Origin: an uncultured Eubacteriales bacterium
GTDB taxonomy: Bacteria > Bacillota > Clostridia > Christensenellales > Aristaeellaceae
Length of the DNA: 64,000 nt
NCBI GenBank assembly: GCA_902789795.1
Contig: CADAPM010000002.1
Coordinates: 186,001 to 250,000, forward strand
Direction: 5' to 3'
A program made the position numbers and the translations under genes. Of this stretch, positions 52,169 to 60,314 are shown piece after piece. The notes beneath the pieces are model-generated. The model did not search any database and had not been told where the DNA came from. It was given only the letters and a program-made list of their open reading frames with translations. Each line of letters opens with the position of its first letter. Position 1 is the stretch's first letter.

Positions 52169-53953
52169 ATGAAAAAACTTTCCGTATTGGCGATGGTGAT
52201 CCTCCTGGTCAGCATCGCCTGTTCCACTCTGGCCGCGACGCCCGATGAACTCCAGGGCTACAACACGAAAAAGCGGACCTGGCATTACGTCGAGTTCGGC
52301 AGCTATCCCACCGAAGCCGACGGCACCCTGCGCCCGATCCTGTGGCGCGTCCTGTCCGTCAAGGACCAGCAGGCCACCCTGCTGAGCCAGTACATCCTGT
52401 TCGCCCACCGGGTGGACCCGAACTGCTACCCGATCAACAAAAACTCTGAGCCCTACGCCGGGTGGGAGACTTCTGAGCTGTTCCAATACCTGAACCAAGA
52501 ATTCCTGGGAGCCGCGTTTACGCCGGGAGAGCAGTCCGCCCTCGTTGCGAATGCGGACGGCGGGCTCGTGAGCCTGCCCGCCTCCAACGATCTCAAGAAC
52601 GAAAAGCTCGGCTTTGGCAGCCAGAAGCTGCGCCAGGCCCAGAGCACGGAATACGCCAAGGCCAACGGCCTGTACGTGTACCAAGGCGCCAAAAAGTATT
52701 CGCCCTACTGGCTGAGCACCCGCAGTGAAAGCAAGAAGTACGCCCAGCGCAAGGTCCAGGACAACGGCGCGATCGGCTACATCTGCGTGGAGGTCGCGGA
52801 CGTGGGCGTCCGTCCCCTCATCACGCTGGATCTCGGCAAGGTCCTCAGCCTGGAAGGCGCGGGAACCCTTGAGGATCCCTACAAAGCCATCCTGCCCGAA
52901 GCCCTGGAAGAACAGACGGTGACCGACGAGACGGAAGCGCCGGTGGTTGAAGAAGCCGCGCCCGCCGCTGAACCGGAACCCGAAGCGGAAGAAGTACAGC
53001 CGGAAGAACCGGCGGAAGGATCTGCCGAAGAAGCCGCTGAAACCGAACCGGTCTCCAGCGCCTACGCGGAATTCTTCCCCGCCCTGACTGCAGAAGGCTT
53101 CCTGCCCGCCGGTGAACCGGAATTCGTCCTTGAAGACGAGGAAAAGGGCCTGTGGCTGTACGCCAGCCAGGACCTGCGCGTCGAGATCGTCCGGAAGGAG
53201 AGCCTGCCCAAGAAGAACCGCCCCTGGCGCTGGTATGAGGCGGATATCTTTGTCCGCAAGCAGTCCGGCGAATCCATGAAAGTCTATTACGCGGGCGGCC
53301 AGCCCGGTACCAAGCAGCAGGTGGAGATCCGTAAGATCGCCCAGGAAAACAAGCTGGTGTTCTCCATGAACTCCGACTGGTACTATTACCGCGTCAAGCG
53401 CAACGCCAAGAAAAAGAATGTACCTGTTGGTATTATTATCCGCGAGGGTGGGATCTTGTATGATGACCCCAGTAAGAGGCTGTTGTCTACGATCCCCAAC
53501 CGGGATATCCTCGCCCTGTATGAAGACGGGAACATGGAAGTCTACGATTACAACGCCATCACCACCGAAGAGCTCGTGGCGAAGGGCGCAAGGGATGTGC
53601 TTTCCTTCGGGCCGGTGCTCCTGAGTAACGGCGAGATCACCGCCCAGACCCTGGACATCAGTTCCAGGCAATCAGACAATCCTCGCAGTGGCATTGGCAT
53701 GGTGGCCCCCGGCCACTATGTATCCATCGTCATGGAGGGCCGCCGCAAGGGCATCAGCGTGGGCTGCACCGTCAAGGAATTTGCGGAGCTGTTCCAGTTG
53801 AAGGGCTGCACCGTGGCCTACAACCTGGACGGCGGCGGCACCGCCAGCATGATATTCATGGGCAAGTACGTGAACCAGATGGGTAAATATACAGCAGAAG
53901 CTCGAAAACAGACCGAAGTCTTGGGCGTTGGGGTCTCTGATCAGGTCGAATAA
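52169..53953 (+). CDS. Secreted DUF6273 / phosphodiester glycosidase (NAGPA-like) protein
   Basis: This 594-residue exported protein has a signal peptide ending near CSTLAA (residue 23). Residues 30-235 form a DUF6273-type domain (HYVEFGSYPTEADGTLRPILWRVL pattern, then YWLSTRS and VGVRPLITLDL). Residues 250-300 are an acidic Pro/Glu/Ala linker. Residues 330-590 are a NAGPA/DUF2233 phosphodiester glycosidase domain with SMNSDWYYYRV, LSFGPVLLSNGE, RSGIGM and the signature NLDGGGTASMIFMG. NAGPA-like enzymes remove terminal sugars from phosphodiesters, possibly teichoic-acid-like polymers here (inference). It is cotranscribed with the upstream PfkB kinase and ends at a bidirectional terminator. 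Confidence 0.87.
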   Translation: MKKLSVLAMVILLVSIACSTLAATPDELQGYNTKKRTWHYVEFGSYPTEADGTLRPILWRVLSVKDQQATLLSQYILFAHRVDPNCYPINKNSEPYAGWETSELFQYLNQEFLGAAFTPGEQSALVANADGGLVSLPASNDLKNEKLGFGSQKLRQAQSTEYAKANGLYVYQGAKKYSPYWLSTRSESKKYAQRKVQDNGAIGYICVEVADVGVRPLITLDLGKVLSLEGAGTLEDPYKAILPEALEEQTVTDETEAPVVEEAAPAAEPEPEAEEVQPEEPAEGSAEEAAETEPVSSAYAEFFPALTAEGFLPAGEPEFVLEDEEKGLWLYASQDLRVEIVRKESLPKKNRPWRWYEADIFVRKQSGESMKVYYAGGQPGTKQQVEIRKIAQENKLVFSMNSDWYYYRVKRNAKKKNVPVGIIIREGGILYDDPSKRLLSTIPNRDILALYEDGNMEVYDYNAITTEELVAKGARDVLSFGPVLLSNGEITAQTLDISSRQSDNPRSGIGMVAPGHYVSIVMEGRRKGISVGCTVKEFAELFQLKGCTVAYNLDGGGTASMIFMGKYVNQMGKYTAEARKQTEVLGVGVSDQVE

Positions 53954-53968
53954 CTGAATACAGGCATC

Positions 53969-54000
53969 AAAAAAGTGCGGTTGAGCGGCCGCACTTTTTT
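53969..54000. terminator. Bidirectional terminator between the convergent glycosidase and vanW genes
   Basis: Perfect stem AAAAAAGTGCGG / CCGCACTTTTTT with an 8-nt loop and six U on either strand. Confidence 0.9.
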
Positions 54001-54020
54001 CTGTGGATCAATAACTCTAA

Positions 54021-55208
54021 TCAGGTTCCCCAGCGGAAAATGAAACGCGGTGTCTCAGTTTCCTGCGGGATCTCCTCCGCTGTTGTCTCCTCAGGCGTCT
54101 CGGGCGGCTGTTCCGGTTCCGGGAGCTCGCCGTTGACCGCCTCTTCCGCCTCATCTGACATCTTCATTTCAGCGAAGCGCCGCACTTCCATTTCCTTCTC
54201 AAAATCGTCCTCGCGCCACATGCTCATGTACAGCGCGCCGTCCTGGGCGGAGGCGTCCACCCGGACCGGGAAATCGTAATCGTTACGGTAGATCAGGTTC
54301 AGAGCGCTGTTCCCCACCGCTGCATCCACGCCGTGCGGCAGGTAGGAAGCGCCGTTATCCCCGTGGGCGCGGCGTTTGAGCACCGTGATGCCCGGGAGCT
54401 GCAGCAGCACATTGTACAGGGTCGAGGAGACCTGGCAGGTGCCGCCGCCGTAATTGAGCGCCATCTTGCCTTCGGTCAGGATCGGAGCGACAAAGTAGCC
54501 GTTTTTCAGCGTATAGGGGCCGATCTGCGCATTGAAGTCCAGCTTGTCTCCCGGCTGGAGCACGATGTTGGAGAGCTTCTCGCACGCGACCTTGATGTTC
54601 ATCATCCTGCCCTGGTTGGCTTCCGTATCGTCCGTTTTGTAATAGGAGGTATAGACCGCCAGCGGGGCCTTCAGCGTCCCTTCCTCCGGCGCGGCCTTGA
54701 CCGCCGTGATGTCCCGCAGGAGCGACGTGTTCAGATAACCGTACTGCCGCTTAAAGATGACCTTGGCCCAGCCGTTCTCAAAGCCGATGATGCCCAGCCG
54801 TGCGCCGTCGTGCAGCGTGATCAGGAGCTTCGAGCGCGCGTCCGGCTCAGCCATGACCGGCGCGTCGCCCTGCGCACAGGCCATATAGCCGAAGGGGACG
54901 ACGCCGTAGGGCGGCGTATTCACCGGGTCGACCCTGCGCACGTTCTTGACCCTGGAGCGGTAGATCCAGCCCTCGAATTCCCCTGAGCGAACATATAGGA
55001 AATTGGGCTCGACCGTCAGGATCTCCACCCCGCGGTTCTTCTTGAGGTATGTCACCGTCTCGCCCCAGTCGCCGGGTTCCGTCATCATCCTGCTCTCGCC
55101 CACCGTCACGGCGCGGTACAGCGCCGGCTGCCTTTCGGCGGAAGCGGCGGCGCACAGGCACATCAAAACAAGGGCTGCCGCAACAGCCCTTATGATCAGA
55201 GTTTTCAT
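54021..55208 (-). CDS. Exported VanW-family protein (second of a tandem pair)
   Basis: This 395-residue protein has a signal peptide (LIIRAVAAALVLMCLCAAASA). Two SH3-like segments follow (about 25-100 and 105-185, the second with DPVNTPPYGV and KRQYGYLNTSLL), then a VanW domain (about 200-330): LQPGDKLDFNAQIGPYT, LNYGGGTCQVSSTLYNVLL, HGDNGASYLPHGVDA, NDYDFPVRV. A Pro/Glu-rich tail ends the protein. The VanW function is unknown; members cluster with cell-wall genes. The start at 55208 is 4 nt after the stop of the upstream paralogue; no strong ribosome site is seen, which suggests coupling. Confidence 0.85.
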   Translation of the reverse strand: MKTLIIRAVAAALVLMCLCAAASAERQPALYRAVTVGESRMMTEPGDWGETVTYLKKNRGVEILTVEPNFLYVRSGEFEGWIYRSRVKNVRRVDPVNTPPYGVVPFGYMACAQGDAPVMAEPDARSKLLITLHDGARLGIIGFENGWAKVIFKRQYGYLNTSLLRDITAVKAAPEEGTLKAPLAVYTSYYKTDDTEANQGRMMNIKVACEKLSNIVLQPGDKLDFNAQIGPYTLKNGYFVAPILTEGKMALNYGGGTCQVSSTLYNVLLQLPGITVLKRRAHGDNGASYLPHGVDAAVGNSALNLIYRNDYDFPVRVDASAQDGALYMSMWREDDFEKEMEVRRFAEMKMSDEAEEAVNGELPEPEQPPETPEETTAEEIPQETETPRFIFRWGT

Positions 55209-55212
55209 CGTC

Positions 55213-56214
55213 TTATACATCCGCGCGGTAGATGGCCATATACAGGCACAGGTCGTGGCAGCTGGCTTCGATCCGGATCGGGAAGTCATAGCTGTTGCGC
55301 ATGCGGAAGTTCAGTGCGCCGCTGGAAGCGTCCACGCCATGGGGCAGATAGGCCGCGCCGCTGGCGCCGTGGGGATGGCGCTCCACGATCGTGATGCCCG
55401 GCAGCTGCAGCACCGTATTGTACAGCGTGGAGCTGATCTGGCAGGAACCGCCGCCGTAGCCCAGCTTGGTCACGCCGTCAGTCAGCACCGGCGCGGGATA
55501 GTAACCGTTGCCCTTGGTGAAGGGGCCCACCGTCTCGTTGAAGAGCAGCACCTCTCCCGGCTCCATGACGCGCATCAGGCGCTGGCAGGCCAGTTCCAGG
55601 TTTTTGATGCGGTCGGGGTTATCACTATAGAAAGAGCAGAACACGGAGATGGGCGTGTCCGCGTCGCCGAGCTCCACGCTGGGCGCGACGGGTGTGATCT
55701 CCTTCAGAAGCCGGGTGTCGATATAGCCGTATTCCCGCTTGTGGACCAGCTTGGCATAGCCGTTTTCCACGCCCAGGAGCGCCACCTTGGCGCCGGCCGT
55801 CAGCACGTTCAGGATCTCCGCGTCCGGTTCCGGCTGGAACAGCACCGGCGTTTCCTGGGTGATTTCAGCGTAATAGGTATAGACCTCGACGCCGTAGGGC
55901 GGCGTGTTGACCGGATCCACCGGGGTCACCTGGTCGACGCGGTTGCGGAGCACATAGCCCAGCTTGTCGCCCAGCTTGATCTCGATCCAGTTGGGATAGA
56001 CCGCGGTCACCTGCAGCCTTTTTCCGGCGCGGTAAGTGTCCAGGATCTTGCTCAGGCGGTCCATCTGGGCATAGACCGAAGTGGTGGACTTAGGATAATT
56101 CATGGTGATGATGGCGTTATAGAGCACCGGTTTATCCGCCGCGGCCAGCGCCGTGACAGGCACCAGGCCCGCCAGGAGCGTCACGATCATCAGGAGTAAA
56201 AAGAGTTTGCGCAT
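55213..56214 (-). CDS. Exported VanW-family protein (first of a tandem pair)
   Basis: This 333-residue protein has the same order as its downstream neighbour: signal peptide (KLFLLLMIVTLLAGLVPVTALA), two SH3-like segments, the linking motif DPVNTPPYGV, KREYGYIDTRLL and a VanW domain (LFNETVGPFTKGNGYYPAPV, LGYGGGSCQISSTLYNTVL, HPHGASGAAYLPHGVDA). It lacks the acidic tail. The close match of both domain layout and short motifs indicates tandem duplication. GGAGG lies 6 nt before the AUG at 56214. The promoter is at 56294-56323. Confidence 0.88.
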   Translation of the reverse strand: MRKLFLLLMIVTLLAGLVPVTALAAADKPVLYNAIITMNYPKSTTSVYAQMDRLSKILDTYRAGKRLQVTAVYPNWIEIKLGDKLGYVLRNRVDQVTPVDPVNTPPYGVEVYTYYAEITQETPVLFQPEPDAEILNVLTAGAKVALLGVENGYAKLVHKREYGYIDTRLLKEITPVAPSVELGDADTPISVFCSFYSDNPDRIKNLELACQRLMRVMEPGEVLLFNETVGPFTKGNGYYPAPVLTDGVTKLGYGGGSCQISSTLYNTVLQLPGITIVERHPHGASGAAYLPHGVDASSGALNFRMRNSYDFPIRIEASCHDLCLYMAIYRADV

Positions 56215-56293
56215 GCATTGCCTCCGTGTATCATTCTGTATCATTGATTGCTGATCTGCATGTTCAATAAGCCGGGGCATCCCCGACAACGGC

Positions 56294-56323
56294 ATTATAG
56301 CACATTCCCCCGCTCAAAAGCAA
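56294..56323 (-). promoter_or_regulatory. Promoter of the tandem vanW operon
   Basis: Minus-strand TTGCTT, 18 bp, TATAAT, with a leader of about 75 nt containing a GGGGATGCCCC hairpin. Confidence 0.7.
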
Positions 56324-56451
56324 TCGTTTCACCTATTTTTACAGTTGGCAATCGGCCGCTTCCCGCGGTGAAATCTTCGCCTCTCAAGGAAAGTCACAAA
56401 AAGAAAACAAAAATTTTAAGTTTATGGAACAAACTCAAGGACAATTACGTA

Positions 56452-56457
56452 TATAAT
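56452..56457 (+). promoter_or_regulatory. -10 element upstream of the cystatin-like gene
   Basis: Consensus TATAAT 49 nt before the start codon. The -35 position (ACAAAC region) is poor, so an activator may be needed. The transcribed leader begins with a GACCG/CGGTC hairpin. Confidence 0.5.
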
Positions 56458-56505
56458 AGTGAGACCGTGAGATGCGGTCGATGAAAGAAAGGAAGGTAGA
56501 CTGAA

Positions 56506-56874
56506 ATGAAGAAGATCATAGCGTTGATGCTGGCGCTCCTGATGTTTATTGGCACTGGTGCGATCGCGGATGGCCTGCTCGGCGGCTGGACGGTCGCGGA
56601 AAACACCGCAATTACCGAAGAGCAGAAAGCCGTTTTTGACAAGGCGCTCGAAAAACTGGTGGGTGTCGGCTATGAGCCCATCGCGTACCTCGGCTCCCAG
56701 ACGGTGGCCGGCGTAAACCACTGCTTCCTGTGCAAGGCGACCGTTATCTATCCCGACGCGCAGCCGTCCTTCAAGCTCGTCTATATCCATGAAGACCTGG
56801 AAGGAAACGCGGAGATCCTGAACATCGCGGATCTGGACATCGCAGAGCTGTCCACCCCCGCCCAGCAGGAATGA
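56506..56874 (+). CDS. Small secreted cystatin-like protein
   Basis: This 122-residue protein has a signal peptide (MKKIIALMLALLMFIGTGAIA). The mature part reads LLGGWTVAENTAITEEQ, then a helix FDKALEKLVGVGY, and GSQTVAGVNHCFLCKATV. The QTVAG element sits where cystatins carry QxVxG, and LGGW resembles the cystatin N-terminal Gly plus helix order. It ends with an acidic strand pair. Cystatins inhibit papain-type cysteine peptidases. Whether this protein does so is unknown; the fold likeness is inferred from motif order and size only. GGAAGG lies before the AUG, and a strong terminator follows. Confidence 0.75.
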   Translation: MKKIIALMLALLMFIGTGAIADGLLGGWTVAENTAITEEQKAVFDKALEKLVGVGYEPIAYLGSQTVAGVNHCFLCKATVIYPDAQPSFKLVYIHEDLEGNAEILNIADLDIAELSTPAQQE

Positions 56875-56892
56875 TCCCTCAATCAACACCCT

Positions 56893-56920
56893 CGCTGCCC
56901 GGACCTCCGGGCAGCTTTTT
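56893..56920 (+). terminator. Terminator after the cystatin-like gene
   Basis: Perfect stem GCTGCCCGG / CCGGGCAGC with loop ACCT, followed by six U. Confidence 0.9.
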
Positions 56921-57015
56921 TGATGCCTTTTCGTCCATGCTCCGCGCTGTTTGCAACAATCTTTGAAAATTACCATTTATCAAGGACATTTTCCGCTTTT
57001 TGACTGATTTTTCGC

Positions 57016-57044
57016 GTGACAAGATGAATGAAATAGCGTATAAT
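57016..57044 (+). promoter_or_regulatory. Sigma-A promoter of the pfkA operon
   Basis: GTGACA, 17 bp, TATAAT, 39 nt before the first start codon. Confidence 0.85.
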
Positions 57045-57082
57045 AGGAGGCGTGCTTTTTTATGGCACGAGGAGGCGAGTGG

Positions 57083-57301
57083 ATGAAAAGGGCGGCGCAC
57101 TGGACGGTCATCCATATGACCCGCGGGCAACAGCGGGCAGAAGAGATCCTGCAGGTGCTCCAGGCAGAAGGTTTCATGGCGCGAATGCAGCAAATGAGCC
57201 GAGCCATGTCCGGAGAAGAGAACGACTTTGAAATCCTTTGTCTGCAGTCCGAAGCAGAGGAAGCACATCAAATACTCATTGAACGCGGATTACTGATGTG
57301 A
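57083..57301 (+). CDS. Small protein of unknown function upstream of pfkA
   Basis: This 72-residue protein with no signal peptide reads WTVIHMTRGQQRAEEILQVL near the start, then a charged middle and a C-terminal helix ending IERGLLM. The pattern of two beta strands and two helices looks like a small ferredoxin-like (DUF2007-type) fold: strand, helix with AEEILQVLQAEGF, strand with FEILCL, and helix EAEEAHQILIERG. The AUG at 57083 has GAGGAGG about 7 nt upstream. It lies 25 nt before pfkA in the same operon, possibly as a regulatory protein (inference). Confidence 0.7.
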   Translation: MKRAAHWTVIHMTRGQQRAEEILQVLQAEGFMARMQQMSRAMSGEENDFEILCLQSEAEEAHQILIERGLLM

Positions 57302-57326
57302 TCCGGTACAAAAAAGGAGATTCTAC

Positions 57327-58373
57327 ATGCCAAAGATCGCAGTATTGACCAGCGGCGGCGACAGCCCCGGAATGAACGCAGCAGTTACCAGCGTAGCGCG
57401 CAACGCGGCCTATTACGGCCTTGAGCTGATCGGCATCAAGCGCGGCTACAACGGCCTTCTGGGCCTCCAGGACGGAGCGGAGGACGACATCTTCACCATG
57501 AACCTGGACACCGTGCTGGACCTGGCCGACCTGCCCGGCACCTACCTGCGCACGGCCCGCTGCGAGCAGTTCCACGACCCGAAGGTCCGCGAAGAAGCGG
57601 CCCGCAACCTGAAAAAGCTGGACGTGGTCGGCCTGGTGGTCATCGGCGGCGACGGCTCTTTCCGCGGTGCTCAGTCCCTTTGCCAGCTGGGCATCCCCTG
57701 CATCGGCATTCCCGGCACTATCGATAACGACCTTCCCTACACCGAAATGACGCTGGGTTATGACACCGCCGTCAACTGCGACGTGGAAGCCGTGCGCGCC
57801 ATCCGTGCCACCTCCCGTTCCCACGACCGCCCGGCCGTGGTGGAGGTCATGGGCCGCAACTGCGGCGATATCGCGCTGTCCACCGCGGAAGCCACCGGCT
57901 CCGAGATCGTGCTGGTTCCGGAAATGCCCTGGTCCGTGGAAGAAGTGGCCGTGCGGCTCAAGAAGCTGGTGGATTCGGGCAATACCCGCGCCACCATCGT
58001 GGTCGCCGAAGGCGCCTACGCTTCCATGAAGCCCTTTGACGCATACTCCTATCTCAGCCCCTTCGGCAAGCAGGTCTTCCAGGGCCAGAGCATGAATGCC
58101 AACCTGCTGGCCAGCACGCTCAAGCATATGACTCATGCGGAAGCCCGCGCCACCGTGATCGGCTATACCCAGCGCGGCTGCCAGCCCACGGCCCGTGACT
58201 GCACCTTTGCTTTCGAAGCCGGCAACATGGCTGTGGTCCTGCTGAAGAACGGCATCGGCAACCAGGTGATCGGCACCCGCAACAACCGTACCTTCCACAC
58301 CTCCATCGACACCGCTCTGTGCGAGACCCGCAACTTTAAAGAGAGCCTGTACAACCTGATCAATTCCCTGTAA
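57327..58373 (+). CDS. pfkA: ATP-dependent 6-phosphofructokinase
   Basis: This 348-residue PfkA catalyses the committed step of glycolysis. It has AVLTSGGDSPGMNAAV, ATP loop VVIGGDGSFRGA, catalytic GTIDNDLPYTEMTLGYDTA and substrate motif VEVMGRNCGDIAL. The GGDG motif followed by Ser is the ATP-type form rather than the GGDD of PPi-dependent enzymes. It is slightly longer than the classical 320-residue enzyme, with an extended C-terminus. AAAAGGAG lies upstream. The operon also contains the small protein and perhaps DUF368, hpt and ftsH further on. Confidence 0.95.
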   Translation: MPKIAVLTSGGDSPGMNAAVTSVARNAAYYGLELIGIKRGYNGLLGLQDGAEDDIFTMNLDTVLDLADLPGTYLRTARCEQFHDPKVREEAARNLKKLDVVGLVVIGGDGSFRGAQSLCQLGIPCIGIPGTIDNDLPYTEMTLGYDTAVNCDVEAVRAIRATSRSHDRPAVVEVMGRNCGDIALSTAEATGSEIVLVPEMPWSVEEVAVRLKKLVDSGNTRATIVVAEGAYASMKPFDAYSYLSPFGKQVFQGQSMNANLLASTLKHMTHAEARATVIGYTQRGCQPTARDCTFAFEAGNMAVVLLKNGIGNQVIGTRNNRTFHTSIDTALCETRNFKESLYNLINSL

Positions 58374-58457
58374 TAGTTCTTCGCGGCGCGGAATGGACGA
58401 TACTGCCCCCGCGCCGTGCATCTTTCCAACGAGACCAACCAAGGAGTACAACTGACC

Positions 58458-59570
58458 ATGCAATGGTTCCTCGATATCCTCCGCGGCGCGGTGATCGGTA
58501 TTTCCAATATCATCCCCGGCGTCTCCGGCGGCACCATGGCCGTATCCATGGGCATCTATGACCGCCTGATCAACGACATCACCCACCTGTTCAAGAGCTT
58601 CAAGCGTTCCGTGACCGATGTGCTGCCCATTGCCATCGGCGTGCTGGTGGGCATCTTCGCGTTTTCCGCGCTGATCGGCGGTCTCTTGGGCGTGTCCGTG
58701 CCGTGGGAGGCGGACCTCTCCCAGGCCAAGGCGCCCTTCACCCAGAACCGCCTGACCGCGTCCGACGTGGTGAATGAAGGCGTCACGGAGATCAGCCTCA
58801 AACACGGCGACGAAACTGCCACCCTGAAGCAAACCGGCGCCAACAGCTGGACCTTTGTGGACCAGAACGGCAACGAAAAGACGATGACCGGCTCCGCGCT
58901 CAAGTTCAAGCGCGTGAACGACGTTTACGAGCTGGAGCTTTCTCCGGTCAAGCCTCCCCTGACCAAGATGCCGACCATCTTCGCCTTCATCGGCCTGATC
59001 CTGGGCGGCCTGAACGTGATCTTCCAGCGGGTCAAGCCCAAGGAGTTCACAGGCACCAACTGGGTGCTGTTCGCCTTGTTCTTCGCCCTGGTGGTGGTCC
59101 TGCCCCTGCTGTCCATCCCCCGCGCTCAGACCGCGAATGTCTCCTTCGGGACGATGCTCCTGATGGTGGTGCTGGGCATGATCGCCTCCGCCACCATGGT
59201 CATTCCTGGCGTGTCCGGCTCCATGATCCTGATGCTCCTGGGATATTATGAAGCGGTCATCGGCAGCCTGAACAGCCTGCGCGGCGGCGATTTCAGCGCG
59301 CTCCTGGTCATCGGGCCCTTTGGCGTGGGCGTGGTGCTGGGCATCTTCCTGATCGCCAAGCTCATCAGCACCCTGCTGGAAAAAGCGCCCAAGCCCACCT
59401 TTGCCGCGATCCTCGGCCTGGTACTGGCCTCCCCTGTGGCTCTGCTCATCCAGAACAGCGAATGCTTCGGTGTGGCTACGGTCGGCAACTGGCTGATCAG
59501 CCTGGTCTGCCTGGCCGCTGGCTTTGTGGTGTCCTGGCTGCTCAGCAAGCTCGGCACGGAAAACAAATAA
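58458..59570 (+). CDS. DUF368 membrane protein (PopT-type undecaprenyl-phosphate flippase family), with extracellular insert
   Basis: This 370-residue polytopic protein begins with the DUF368 signature RGAVIGISNIIPGVSGGTMA, repeated later as ASATMVIPGVSGSMILMLLG, giving the family's two reentrant-like halves. DUF368 proteins (PopT) have been shown to recycle undecaprenyl phosphate across the membrane. Between TM2/3 and TM4 (residues 80-165) lies a soluble insert of about 75-85 residues (LKHGDETATLKQTG, WTFVDQNGNEKTM, beta-rich), not typical of the family. The start MQWFLDILRG at 58458 has AAGGAG about 11 nt upstream. Confidence 0.88.
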   Translation: MQWFLDILRGAVIGISNIIPGVSGGTMAVSMGIYDRLINDITHLFKSFKRSVTDVLPIAIGVLVGIFAFSALIGGLLGVSVPWEADLSQAKAPFTQNRLTASDVVNEGVTEISLKHGDETATLKQTGANSWTFVDQNGNEKTMTGSALKFKRVNDVYELELSPVKPPLTKMPTIFAFIGLILGGLNVIFQRVKPKEFTGTNWVLFALFFALVVVLPLLSIPRAQTANVSFGTMLLMVVLGMIASATMVIPGVSGSMILMLLGYYEAVIGSLNSLRGGDFSALLVIGPFGVGVVLGIFLIAKLISTLLEKAPKPTFAAILGLVLASPVALLIQNSECFGVATVGNWLISLVCLAAGFVVSWLLSKLGTENK

Positions 59571-59597
59571 TAACGATCATTTCAGAGGAGTAGCAAT

Positions 59598-60161
59598 ATG
59601 GATATCCATTCCAAGATCTATCAGGATCTGACCCGCGTGCTGGTGACCCGTGAGGAGATCGCCGCTTCCATCAAAAAGCTCGGCCAGCAGATCACCAATG
59701 ACTACCAGGGCAAGGACCTGGTGGTGGTGTGCATCCTGAAGGGCGCCTGCATCTTTTTCACCGACCTGATCCGCGAGATCGACCTCCCCCTGACCACTGA
59801 GTTCATGTCTGTCTCCAGCTACGGCAGCGGCACCAGCTCCACCGGCGTCGTCCGCATCGTCAAGGACCTGGACCGGAACATCGAAAAGAAGAACGTGCTG
59901 ATCGTCGAGGACATCGTGGACAGCGGACGCACCCTCAGCTACCTGGTGAGCGTGCTGAATCAGCGCCATCCCAGCAGCATCCGGATCGCGACCCTGCTGG
60001 ACAAGCCCGCGCGCCGCGTGGTGGACCTGCAGGTGCAGTATTCCTGCTTCAACATCCCGGACGCCTTCGTGGTGGGCTACGGCCTGGACTATGACGAGAA
60101 ATACCGCAACCTGCCGGACATCGGCATCCTCAGCCCCAAGATTTACGAGTCCGCCGACTGA
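59598..60161 (+). CDS. hpt: Hypoxanthine(-guanine) phosphoribosyltransferase
   Basis: This 187-residue type I phosphoribosyltransferase of purine salvage has the PRPP motif VLIVEDIVDSGRTL, the VCILKGACIFF pyrophosphate loop, a flexible loop with SVSSYGSGTSS, and FVVGYGLDYDEKYRNLP, all typical of HPRT. AGAGGAG lies upstream. The hpt-ftsH order is conserved in Bacillota. Confidence 0.96.
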   Translation: MDIHSKIYQDLTRVLVTREEIAASIKKLGQQITNDYQGKDLVVVCILKGACIFFTDLIREIDLPLTTEFMSVSSYGSGTSSTGVVRIVKDLDRNIEKKNVLIVEDIVDSGRTLSYLVSVLNQRHPSSIRIATLLDKPARRVVDLQVQYSCFNIPDAFVVGYGLDYDEKYRNLPDIGILSPKIYESAD

Positions 60162-60167
60162 TATTTC

Positions 60168-60197
60168 TTGCGTGCGCTGAAGGATCTATGGTATAAT
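60168..60197 (+). promoter_or_regulatory. Promoter of ftsH
   Basis: TTGCGT, 18 bp, TATAAT. It is followed by a leader of about 110 nt with several hairpins (GAATGCACTATGCATTC; GTCAGGC...GCCTGAC). Confidence 0.7.
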
Positions 60198-60314
60198 CTT
60201 AGGTTGAATGCACTATGCATTCTGCCGTCAGGCGGGAAGCCCTTTCCGGCCTGACCTGTGTGTTAAGTAAACGATCAGCGGCGCTGTGGCGGCGCTGAGG
60301 AGTGGAGGCAGCAT

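Noticed and set aside
58374-58457. GGCGCGG...CCGCGCC hairpin between pfkA and the DUF368 gene as a terminator
   Set aside because: The loop is long and no U-tract follows, so it is not a convincing Rho-independent terminator.
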